Assembly: GCA_013398615.1 (NCBI GenBank)
Contig: VZSR01003807.1
Coordinates: forward strand, 4,979,959 to 5,043,958
DNA from: Brachypodius melanocephalos
Lineage: Eukaryota; Chordata; Aves; Passeriformes; Pycnonotidae
DNA length: 64,000 nt
Direction of reading: 5' to 3'
Position numbers and translations under genes: made by a program. Positions within the stretch are counted from its first letter, which is position 1, and the number at the start of each line of letters is the position of its first letter. Positions 37,855-48,905 of the stretch are shown here, piece after piece. The notes below the pieces were generated by a model. The model ran no database searches. It saw only the letters and a program-made list of their open reading frames with translations, and was not told the origin of the DNA.

Positions 37855-38835
37855 GAGCACCCCCAAGGGTGCTGGGGGAGCTGGTGGAAGAGCTCACTTT
37901 CAATCATTTGAAAGTCACTTTCAATCATTTCCCAGCAGTCCCAGCCAACCAGGCATGTCGCAGTTGACTGAAATAAGCCAGGGTGACACCCATCTACACA
38001 AAGAGCCAGACGGAGAATTCTGGGGTCTCTAGGGCTGTCAGTCTGACCTCTGTGCCAAGGAAGGTCATGGAGCAGGTAGTCTTGAGTGCCATGGTGTGGC
38101 ACATGAAGAACAACCTGGCATCAGGCTCAGCCATCAAGGGTTTGTGAAAGGCAGGTCCTGCTTGACCAACTTGATCTAGTCCTGTGGCAGATGACCTGCT
38201 TAGTGGATAAGGAAAAGTCTGTAGGTGTTGACTATTTAGACATCATTTGTAAAACATTTGATGCCATTTCTCACAGCATTTTCCTGGAGAAACTTGCTGT
38301 GCACTGTTAAATATCCTTATCAGTGATCTGGATGAGGGGATCCAGTGCACTCTCCATCAGTTTGCAGGCAGCCCTGAATTGGGTGAGGCTGTTGATCTGC
38401 TGGGGGGTAGAAAGGTTCTGCAGAGAGATCTGGACTGGCAGGATCCATGGGCCAAGGCCGATGGTATGAGGTTCAACAAGGCCAGGTGCCAGGTCCTGCC
38501 CATGGGTCACAGCAACCCCTGAAAGCCCTACAGGCTGGGGGCAGAGTGGCTGGAAACACCCAGCAGAAAGGGACCTGGGGGTGCTGTGACAGTGACTGAA
38601 CATGAGCCAGCTGTGCCCAGGTGGGCAGGAAGGCCAATGGCATCCTGGCCTGTGTCAGCAACAGTGTGGCCAGCAGGAGCAGGGCAGTGACTGTCCCCCT
38701 GTACAGGGCACTTGTGAGGCAGTACCCAGACTCTTCTGTTCAGTTTTGGGTTGCTTATTACAAGAACTAACCAAAGATGCTGGATTGTGTCCAGAGAGGG
38801 GCAATGGAGCTGATGAAGGGTCTAGAGCACAAATC
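37855..38835 (+). mobile_element. CR1 LINE fragment, passerine-like, internally deleted and 3'-truncated
   Basis: This is the best preserved transposable element in the window. From about 38034 the frame reads AVSLTSVPRKVMEQVVLSAM, the classic CR1 reverse-transcriptase segment. It is followed by recognisable 'GFVKGRSCLTNL', 'DFSKTFDAISHSIFLEKL' and later 'SDLDEG' blocks, with frameshifts. Near 38308 the sequence jumps from the LEKL block straight to the 'TTAAATATCCTTATCAGTGA' block, so a segment including the PQGSVLGP motif is missing (I estimate 150-200 bp). The catalytic FADD motif reads FAGS near 38362-38373, so it cannot encode an active enzyme. It then continues through 'LGHSNP', 'NGILACVSNSVASRS', 'VPLYRALVRQYPDSSVQFW' and 'GLEHK' equivalents, and stops abruptly. 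The normal CR1 3' end and tail repeat are absent. A 21-bp tandem duplication (CACTTTCAATCATTT copies at 37895 and 37916) lies near the 5' edge. Confidence 0.95.
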
Positions 38836-38867
38836 TCACTCTAATTATATCTCCATAATATTAAAAG

Positions 38868-38925
38868 CTGGGAAATTAAAAATTTATTATAATTATTAAT
38901 AATAATAACTATTAATAATGGAAAC
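38868..38925. repeat. (TAA/ATT)n-rich tract
   Basis: A run of ATT/AAT trinucleotides just beyond the broken 3' edge of the CR1 element. It may mark the site of a deletion or recombination that removed the CR1 tail. Confidence 0.7.
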
Positions 38926-40352
38926 TTTAAAATCAAATCTAATCCTGTTTTTTTTTATCTGCCAGAAAAAAAAGAAATGGCCTTAGTTTAATTGTCATTG
39001 TTCTTTTTTATAATCTGAAAAAATAACTTTCTCTTCCACTCAAGCCAAAATTATTCTGGGTCAATCTGGTGTCCTTTGCTTGATTTATTGCTTTACATGA
39101 TCTCTAATTCTAATAACCGGTTATCATAATAATTAAGTACAATAATAATCTATGTATTAAGCTGATCTGATTAATGAAAGGAAATCATCTGCTTTATGGT
39201 TTTAAATTTTTAGCCTACCCTTATTTAGAATTATGTCAGCCTAAGAGATGATAGACTTAGAGATATGTTCCATTCAAAGGCAAAAAGAAAAAATGAAGCT
39301 CCATTTTCACAAGCTACAGTGTAAACAGATTTTCTCATCCTATTCTATTGCTTCTTTTGCCATCATTTTATCACATTCTTTCATATAAACTTTGTTTTCA
39401 CTATGACTGAAACCTGCAAAAGGATCAGACAAAGTAAGTCTTATTGAAATAAGGTTTGTATGCAATGTAGAGATGGTTATTCCAAAGAAACCGGGGTGCT
39501 TGCTGTTTGTTTCCTATACAAAATGTTGAGGTTTTTTGCTTTGTGATTAAAATCTCTGACACTATTGCTGCAAGGTCAAGATGACTGGCTCGGTTGAGTA
39601 TTAGGGTTTTGCCCAATTTAAAACATTGAAGATAAAAAATAGAAGAGAGCAAAAAAAGTTAAGTAGGTATTTCTGAACGAGAAGCTGATTGTCTTCTCTG
39701 GAAAATACCAGGGCCAATCAGTGAGCTGGGAAAACTTTGTGATACACATAACTGCATAAATTAATCTGGGTTTCTAAAAAAAATCTGAAATATTTTTTAA
39801 GGTAATTTACTTCCCCCTATACTCTCTTATTTTTTTCCCACAAATGGGACATATTCTAAATTAGAAGAAGGTCTTTAAAATCTTGTACAAGCTGAAATTT
39901 GATAAAACATACATATCACCACATAGCCTCAGGCATCCAATAAGTGAAAGTCATTGAACCATTTGTTTTATCCAAGTCACAAAATGAAATCTGCCCTGTA
40001 GTAATTATACATCTGATTATGAAACCTGACTCTTTTTAATAGTGCTTGCTGCAATTACTATTTCCTTGTCACAGTTTGAAGTATTTCTCAATGGATTTTA
40101 AAGACATAAGTTTACTTTTATCATATCACTATATGCTTACTGGAAAGTATCAGAACAAATGTATCCAGAATTCTTTTATTGTCATTGTACTGTCTGTATT
40201 TCCTTAAGTACATTCAGAGGTATGCTTGTGAGAATGAGACAGATCTACAGGGAACCGTGGTTGTTGATTTCCTTTGATTGCTCTGAAAAAGAAGGGACAT
40301 GTTTCTTCTGTAGTCAAGTAGACGGGCAAACATGTCCTGTGTGCTTAAGAGC
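38926..40352. other. AT-rich unique non-coding DNA
   Basis: No gene or further repeat recognised. Open frames are short and on both strands. Confidence 0.6.
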
Positions 40353-40381
40353 TTTGTAAATTCAAAGTTTGAATTTACAAA
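40353..40381. repeat. 29-bp near-continuous palindrome
   Basis: TTTGTAAATTCAAA (40353-40366) and its exact reverse complement (40368-40381) flank a single G. Such a tight palindrome can extrude as a cruciform and is prone to deletion or assembly error. It lies about 290 bases before the assembly gap. Confidence 0.9.
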
Positions 40382-40484
40382 ATTCAAAAAGTGTATGAAG
40401 AGGAATGACAGAGGAGGTATGACTGACACTGAAGAAGGCTTTAAGCAGCAACACCTTATTATCTAGAAGTCTCTCCTACCTTTT

Positions 40485-40667
40485 CTAAGGGGCCTCCCAC
40501 GTGCAGCTCCATGCAGCTCTGGCTCTTTCTCTCCTCCTTCTGAAGTTCCAGCTTGCTTCTTCTTGTCCCCAGGACAGCCACCTAACCCTGTCTGTCACTT
40601 GAACAACATCTTTCTGGCTCACCCTTTCTATCCCTTACAGGACCTCCTGTCCCTTCCTCCTCACAGC
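40485..40667. other. C/T-rich sequence abutting the gap
   Basis: A pyrimidine-rich, less AT-rich stretch that runs into the gap. It may belong to the same LTR as the sequence on the other side (U3 part), but I cannot show this because the join is missing. The short open frame crossing the gap is an artefact of translating N. Confidence 0.4.
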
Positions 40668-40767
40668 NNNNNNNNNNNNNNNNNNNNNNNNNNNNNNNNN
40701 NNNNNNNNNNNNNNNNNNNNNNNNNNNNNNNNNNNNNNNNNNNNNNNNNNNNNNNNNNNNNNNNNNN
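40668..40767. other. Assembly gap (100 N)
   Basis: Exactly 100 N, the usual placeholder for a gap of unknown length. The true missing sequence could be any size. Given the LTR-like flank, it may hide part or all of a retroviral insertion, or a GC-rich, hard-to-sequence segment. Confidence 0.99.
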
Positions 40768-41017
40768 ATTTCAAAGAACAAACTGCACATGCTTAATAGC
40801 TTTTTAACTAATTACCATACAAAGCAGGGAATGGGATGTCCCAGAGTTATGAATATGCATTTGTGTTTTGGGTATTCGATACTCCTGTAAACAAAAGCAC
40901 TCTGTGATCGTCTGTGGATTGTGATGTGTATTTGGGAGCTATTCCACACGCTGCCCTGCATTGTAATAAACATACTCTTTCTAACTTTAAACTGTTAGAA
41001 AGTCTTTGTCTGTCACA
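40768..41017 (+). mobile_element. Probable endogenous retrovirus LTR fragment (3' part)
   Basis: The sequence has the look of the 3' part of an avian retroviral LTR. A polyadenylation signal AATAAA is at 40965-40970, in the context CTGCCCTGCATTGTAATAAA. A short R/U5-like segment (CTTTCTAACTTTAAACTG, then GTCTTTGTCTGTCACA) follows and ends in CA at about 41017. No gag, pol or env-like frame follows, so this is either a solo LTR or an LTR whose internal part lies in the gap. The 5' TG end and any target-site duplication cannot be seen. I recognise the style rather than a specific family. Confidence 0.55.
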
Positions 41018-44000
41018 GTTGGATAGTGATACTAGATCAACATCCATATTTCTTCAATAAATCATTATCACACCTGTAGCTGTGAGGGCAAGGCTGTTCC
41101 CACTCTTTGGTAATAAACACAGCTGCAATACACTGGGGGCAAGACTGCCTTAAGCACTTTATCTGTCTTCCCATAGAGGAATACAAAAGAACTGCTGAAT
41201 CATAACGTGAAGTATTGCAACCTGTGTCTTCTGAAAGACACTTGCCATCTCCCTTCCTGCACAGTTTCTTTGCCCATTATCAAAAAGTGAAGATATTCAT
41301 ATCCATTCAGAACTTCCCACTATTAATGTGAAAGAGTCCTAATACATTGGATCTTACACAGTTAATGCTACTGCCTGCACAGGCCATCTTTGCCATCTGT
41401 GTGGGTGAGAAAACCTTGTTTACCAAATAAAAATTGCTTATATGTCATTCTGTCAAAACATATTTAAATAAATGCTTTCTATTTTGAAAAACAGTTTAAA
41501 ATAAGATATAATAAAATAAAAAAGTTTACACATTACTTAGAAAAACCTTATGTTAACACGGCCTCAGATTGATTTTTTGCTGAGGTCAGTTTTAATGTGT
41601 GCTCTGTCTTTTGGGCAGCAGTTGTATACTCCATAAAAGAAAGAAAAAGTTTTGCTTCAACCAACAATTATTTGGATGTACAAGTATGGACTGTAAAGTA
41701 GATTTAGAAATAAATCTGAGTTGGAGAATTTCCTTTCAATAACTCAGGGAACCTGAGCTCCTGCAGCGTCTTTACTGTGACTGATTTGCTAAATTAAGAT
41801 TATTTTTTGTTTTATTATAATTTCCCATTAGAATGCTACATGCTTACTTTTCCTTTTAACAGGCAGTTTTATTTGACTAAACTTGTAGTTCTCATAATGA
41901 TCGAACTCACACATCAATAATCACACGCCTTTCTCAGAAATATCTTGGTTACAAAAAAATTGATATCAACTGCAAGTGGTTTAAAGTCACCTACCAATGC
42001 ACGGAATGTCCCCAAAGCTTGGCGGAAATCTGTGCTCAAAAGAGAAGTTCTAACACGGAAATTAAGCAAATAATTTTTCCAATACAAGAACTAGACACAT
42101 TTCTGTTCCTTTCTTTCTGAAAGCCTCTTTTTTCCTTTTGATTTGCTGACAATGCCTAGTTCATCTAAACTTCCAAATACAACAGCAACAACAACAAAAG
42201 CCTAAATGAAAACCAATTTTAAAAATACCACTGCAGGAAAAAGATTCTCTTCATGTAGCAGTTTCAAAATACTGTCTAATAATTGCTTTAGCTGTGTGAA
42301 CACAATCCCTGTGCTGCTCATCTGTCCCATAAAACAGGATAATTCTACCTAGCCAGCTTAAGCTTAGTAAAATACATCAACAGAAATGTCATTGCTTTTT
42401 TCCTCTTCTTTCTGCTTTTCTGATTAGAAAAACAACTCACACTAAATAAACAAGCAAACTATAATAGAAGAGAAAGAAAACAACTACAAAGAGCTGACAG
42501 ATAGAAAGCCAATTCTGAAAGCCTTTGACTTTAACTTCCCATGACAACCTATCTTGGAGTTCATTGTAAAAAGGTAGGAAACATGTAAAGAGAAGAAATC
42601 AGCTGTCAAAACGAATGCCACAAGAATCTGAGTGTGAAACCAGGTAAGGCTGAATCATTGTTTGAAAAGTGAGTTTTCCTCAGCTAGGAATTCTTGACTT
42701 AAAATAGCCAGCTGTTCTATGCACGTGAGCAGTGTGTGTATAAGCAAATCACCATAGAAAGCTACATAGATTTTGACAATTATCCAGATTGCTCATATAA
42801 CAGAAATTACCTTAGCAACTGAAGAAGCCAATGCTGGAAATTCGTCTTTTAAAAGAGTGTATGAATCACTATTAAAAATGTTTGAAAATATTGCCTTTGG
42901 TGTCCTTTTTCAATATTAAGGAGTGTTTAAAAAAATGTTTTCTGTTTTAACAATTTTACTTCTGTCATATCTCTGTCATACAGAAAAGGATCCCATGCTA
43001 TACAGTATCTTTATTTGTGCTATTCCTAATGTAAAATATTTATAAACTTTATATATCTGACCTTTTTGAAGAACTCCTCGGAAAAGAGAAAAGGCCATAC
43101 ACACTCCCAAGGTCTAGTCAGAATTTGCCTAAGAGTTTGGTTGCACATGGAAGTATAGATTTTAATACTGTTTAATTCCTAAGGATCATCTCCTCATCTC
43201 ATTTTATGTTAATTCCATTACCAAAAGAAACGAAATGAAAGATTAAGCCATGATGCATGATTACATAAGCTTCCAATAAAAATGTAATAATTTTTTAGTT
43301 CTCAGATAATTAGCAACCATAATGTATCACCTACTAGTGATAGGAGGCTGCACTGTAAAAGAGGTTAATTGTTAAATGTACATAACTGATCCCAGTAAAT
43401 GCAAAAAAGCGAGTTTGAAGAAGGTTTCAAATAATGATAGTGATGAGTCTTGTAAAAACATTTCAGAGGGAGTGAGAAGAGAGGGGAACACATCTTATTT
43501 TAAGACAAAGTTTGATCACTACTGATGACAAAAAACATTAAGTAATTGCTGAAATAAGAGGGAAGTTACCTTTGTGACCCAAAAGGTCCCCTGTACTTGA
43601 GTGCATTGGCAAGAGGAATTGCATCATATAGATGGGTTTACAGATGTATTGTTTGCTTCTCAAGGGGTCTCACCACAAGATTAGAGAAGTGTGAATGCTT
43701 GACCACAATCTCTATGTGGTGGGAAAGAGAAGAAAAAGGAGAGACTTCAGAAATAATTGTCTATAAATGTCTTAAAGAGCTGTGAGCTGAGACTATAAAA
43801 AGTAAAGACTGAAATGAGTGAAATTATCTCAAATCAAATATATATTTTTTATCATTAATAATTTATGTATCTGTAGAGGACAGATGCTGGATAATACACA
43901 GAGTATTCTAATTCCTCTGCTTCAGGAGATTGCAGTGTTTCTCCATAGAAGTTAGAGTGCTTTTTCAGTTCGTTTGCTCTGCTGGAAAGACCCAAGCAGA

Positions 44001-47000
44001 GGGGAGCGTCTGGTCATTGTTCTCTGTTTCCCAAAGCAAAATTTCAGGATTTTAAACAGAATGAAAATCAGAATTAATGAGAAAATTAATGATACAGTGT
44101 AAGGTATTAAATACCTGCGAGGATCTGATGCCCATTTCAGAAAAGGCTAGGGAGATCTAGTCTTGATTTACTACAGTCCAATAAGTTCTAAAAATATGTG
44201 GTAAGCACCACTCCCCTATACATTCCTCCCAACCATTTTATAACAAATCATGGAGTATAGGCAGATGAATCAAAAAGTTATTTAATTCTTACAATCTTCA
44301 GGCTATTTGCCTCAAAGTCACTGCACTGAATAATTTTGCAAATAAATAATTATTTTTTTGATACCTTAAAATTTGAGTATAAAACTGTAGACACATAATG
44401 TCCTATGAGGCATAAAAATTTAGTAGTGAAAGAATAGTTTGATGATGCTTTTCCTATCCCTTATATTAAATATAGCATCTCTTGAAGCCTTTTCTCTTCC
44501 ACAAGCTGTATATTTTACAGCTGGTACTACACTATCAACATTAGCTGTGTTTCTTGAAACTAATAAAGGAAAGAGTGCCTCTGAATCATAACTCTGAGCT
44601 GCATAATTTAACAAATGGAAATCAATTATTTTAGAAATATCAGATGTCACATTACATTTGTTTCAATGTATTAATTTCCATTAAGCTTCACTGACTTCAG
44701 ATAATTTTAATGATTCTTCCCCTCTGGGCAGACTGTCTTCACTTCAATCTCTTGGAGATAAAGGTGGAGTTTTTTTTTTCAATTAATTTTAAGGCAGTTA
44801 AAAAAATTTGCTCTCAAAAGAAATGGTATGTAAAAGGCTGAGAGATGAAAAAGTATTTGAGTTAAAGCCTTGATTTTGAATAACAGGTATTATATCCACT
44901 ACAGAATTCCAATCAATTTGCCTTTTGGGCTGTATACACTTTCTTGTATGCCTTTTCTGGAGGGAAAAAAAAAAACCCCAAAAAAACCCTAAAAATTATG
45001 GCAAAACCGTCACTTCTTGCATTTATTTATTTCCCTGTGTTATATAGACACTTCATGCAGGAATGACAGCCAGACATGCCTTATGTGATATTGTTCCTTG
45101 AGAATTCACACACATTAACATGTATATTTCTAAGGATTGTAAATTAACAAGATGTAGTTGGTATGCTAAAGAATAGTTTTCTCCCACTGAAGCCCTAGAA
45201 CTTCCTTTCAAATTTCCAGACTGTTTTTCATCAATCACTTGCTTTTCTGGGAGGCCAGATAACAGAATAGTGAATAACAGAATAGGGGAAACACAGAATT
45301 ACATTACTTTTAAAGAGTACCATCCACTGCTATTCTTATTTCTCACACAGCAAAATATAATCAAGTGTCTTCTCTCAGTTAAAAGGTGCTCAGCAACAGA
45401 AGCATCTTCCAGAACTCTTCAGACCCTGACAGCAGAAATGAATCAGAAGCTTTGCCAAGCGTGTTTCCCAAGCAGAGCTTTCAAAGAAAGGAACAAAGCC
45501 TTCTCCTGAGTGGACCACGAGGCAGTCATAAGTCACTCACCACTCCTTTCTGCGAGCTGAGTATTCCCAGCAGAGCACTGCTTTTAACTTCACTTTTCCT
45601 GTTCACTCTCCTGTCCAAAGAGGGACTGTTCTAAACCTCCACAATAGTGTGGGAAAAGGAAGCAGCTGGCTCTGCAGGAAAGGGCCAACCTAGGGAATTT
45701 TCCAAAGGACAGAAATCATACCCATCCTGTAGTGTGAGGATGTTCGATGCCAGGGTAAGTTCTGAAGACCTGTATCACAGGTATCAGAGTTCACATGATC
45801 CACAGGCTTTAATTCCCCCATGCTATAAATACCTTTTGACTGTATACTTTCAATGGAAAAATCGCTGGAATTGTGTATACTGCCATGGTTTATCATTTTG
45901 CAATGCTGCTGTTCCATGTTAGACCTGTTGCAAAGACAGCAAGAAGTATTTAGTTTTATCTAACTAATTTCTAAGCTGGAGGACAAGGAACAGGTCTGTT
46001 TACATGAACAAAGCATGATATGCTGTCTTCCCATCAGCAGCTGTTTAAGCCTGTCCCAGACAAGCAGGTTTCCCCTATTTTCACCAGCAAGTTATTAAGG
46101 CAGACAAGATGGACACAGATATGAAAATGTGCATATACCACTGCAATACTTCTTCTTTCCCTCCTCCCCTGAAACCACAAAAGTAATTGAGACAGAATTT
46201 GTTGCTTTTTGCTATTCCACATATTCTTGCTAAAAGGAATGGCAATTAAATTAAGTACTGGTATAAAGGCAGGAATTATAACTAATACTAAGACAGGGAA
46301 AAATGTTGCTTAATGTTTATGAGATATTTAACACTGGTCTCAGTAATACAATACTGTTATTTCTGTGTAAAGCTGACACTAAGTAATTTAATGCCCATTA
46401 TATTGACTGAAAATTATCTTAATCGAATAATGGCAAATGAAAATTCCACCATGGTGTCTGCACTTAGTAGTCCAGAGTATTCACACATGTTTTATGCTTG
46501 ATAGATTTTAATTATGTCTCAGAAATGGACCTTAGAGTGATGCTATTCTTCTGAATGGGAAATTCTTCTTTTCCCTCTGCCTTTTTAATTCCTTCCTCTT
46601 CTTTTTTTTTTTTTAATTGATTTTTTATTCTCATCATCCAAATGGTAAGTGACAGAAACTTTTCCTTATTTTTTTCAAAGACTTAAATGGTTTAAGAAGT
46701 TCTGGGCTACACCTTTCTCCCATTCAGGCTTATCACTGTAAGCTTATTAAGGGCTGAATAAAAGACTTACCAGCTTGACTTAATATCCCTTTGTGAGGTG
46801 TCTGAGTTTCTTTTCTCACCCCTTTCTACAATATACTCTGCTTTTTCTAATGGGACGATGATTTTAGTGAATCCATTGAATATCACAATAGCAGGACATT
46901 TTCTGCCTTTAATGAATGCAATTGCCTTCCTGATGAAGTAGTGTGTACTGCAATATATTCATTTACAGCAGTATGTGGGAAAGAATAAGGAGGAAAAAGA

Positions 47001-48850
47001 CTCTTTTTTCTACAGGCTTTTTTTATTAAAACCCTTCATTAAGAGAAAGCTGGGTCATTAATAGCCAAATCCTGTAAAGTCATCAGTGCTAAAGTAGCTC
47101 CCAGAGTGAAATTCAGACGGTGGTGTTTGATAGCTGAGCTTCTAACGCTGTGTTGGTTGGAATCCACAGCAATGTGAGGAAAACATCCCAACTACTTGTC
47201 AGTACAGTCTCTTTGGGACTGTTCCTGGCCCAACAGTTTTGTTCAACTTCTACAAAAGGCCAGCTGTTTTTTTCCTCTGAGCCCAGTCTGTAGCCTGGCT
47301 TAGACATTTGTTTACGAGTAGAAAGTTTTGGGTCCCAGTGTGGATCCTGCTCCTTTTCATGAGTTTTGCACCAAGTCATAAGAGTTCAGCAATTGTCAGC
47401 AAAAATATACAGGACTGTCATGGGAATGAGAAAATGAGCTCCTGGATTTGTGGAGATGACAATTTTGACATTGCCTTCTAAATTGCTACCTGAATTGCTA
47501 AACATATTCTTATGAGTATAAAGGCTGGTCTGTCCTCACTTTTAAATACACAGTGAGTTTCGAAATAAGGAGTCACTGGAACATATTCTTCATTATAAAT
47601 TAAAGATACTAGTGTTAAGTGCCCTCTGTACAAAACGGAAAGTTACATCTTTCAGCAAAAATCTCATTGGAAATATATAGATTTAATGATATGATAAATT
47701 AATCCCCTGATTAGACAAAAAGGACAACTATATATATACATTCTATAACATGATTTTCCTTCCCCTAATAATTAATGTAATTTTCATGAATCACAATTTC
47801 CTACATATCAATGTCTACAGCTTAGTAGGAAATTTTTGGAGTACAAGGGCTCATTCGAACAATCTTTTCAGGCCAAATAAATTAACACATTCAGTATTTC
47901 ATTGCTCCATAACATTTATTTATCACCTGCTCATCTGAATTTCTCAAATATTATTGTCTAAGTTAAGTCATAATAGGTAATTAGCTTAAGATTTAATGGT
48001 CAAAGGACCATTTTCTTTGGTTTCCTTTGCATCTGCCAGCCATATTTACACCTAGAGACACTTGCTCAGCATGTGAGGAATAATCAGCCTCTTTAAAAAT
48101 TTGCTTTTATTTTTTTTTTCTTTTTCCATGTGACTACTCCTAATCTTTTGCTAATATCTTCATTTATTACTGAGCTAGACTTTTAGAAGGTGAACCAATC
48201 CTTCTATGCTCTGACCCTCCTTTTACATCTCTCTGACTGGGGAATTGAATCAAATTCCAGGTGGAAGGGATGGCTGCAAGCTGTGCTCCCACTGCAGCTG
48301 TACTCCACCTCAATAGCCATTTCAGCCATAGCTGAAATCTTCTCTAACTCAAAAGTTGTTGGTGAACTTCCCAAATAACACAAGTGGGTATTATACCTTT
48401 ATCTTTATCCAGAAATTCTAATTAATTCTAAATTCTAGCTGGATGCCAGCCTGATGCTGAGTTTATCTTATGAAAAGCGTAATTATTTATTGATTATAAA
48501 AATGCTTTTTTCTCTTGATTCAAACTTATACATGAATTTAGCTGCCTTCAATCTTAAATTTCCATTCATTCCTCACTTTTCAGTTTTTATTGACTATGTT
48601 GGTTGTTATCAACAGGCCCAGGGTTTTGTTTCTGTTCCCTGTTTGGATGACTGATCAAGTGCTCCTGACATTTTTGCTTTCAAATTCGGGATGTATCATC
48701 AGTGTGTGTTCAATGAAGTGACTTCAAAATTGTCTTTACATAAACACTCATGCCTATAAATTTCAGCAATGGGACCAGAGAAAAACAAAAACAATAGATT
48801 CATGAAAAGGATTGGAATAAATTTATTTTTAAATGAATATTCATAGTCAC
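41018..48850. other. AT-rich unique non-coding DNA
   Basis: No gene supported. A short direct repeat of ATAACAGAATAG (two copies) is at 45259-45284. An A10 run with neighbouring CCCC/AAAA tracts is around 44968-44990, and a T12-13 run is near 46602-46614. The sequence at about 42490-42720 is unique and complex but carries no further signal. Confidence 0.6.
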
Positions 48851-48905
48851 TTTTTTTTTTTTTTTTACTGTATAACAGGTAACTCTAGACAAAAAAAAAA
48901 AAAAA
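48851..48905. repeat. T16 / A15 inverted homopolymers
   Basis: A T16 run (48851-48866) and an A15 run (48891-48905) face each other across 24 bases, forming a possible hairpin. Length polymorphism and sequencing error are likely here. Confidence 0.85.

Noticed and set aside
40563..40796. Open frame spanning the gap
   Set aside because: More than 30 of its codons are N, so the frame is an artefact of translating unknown bases.
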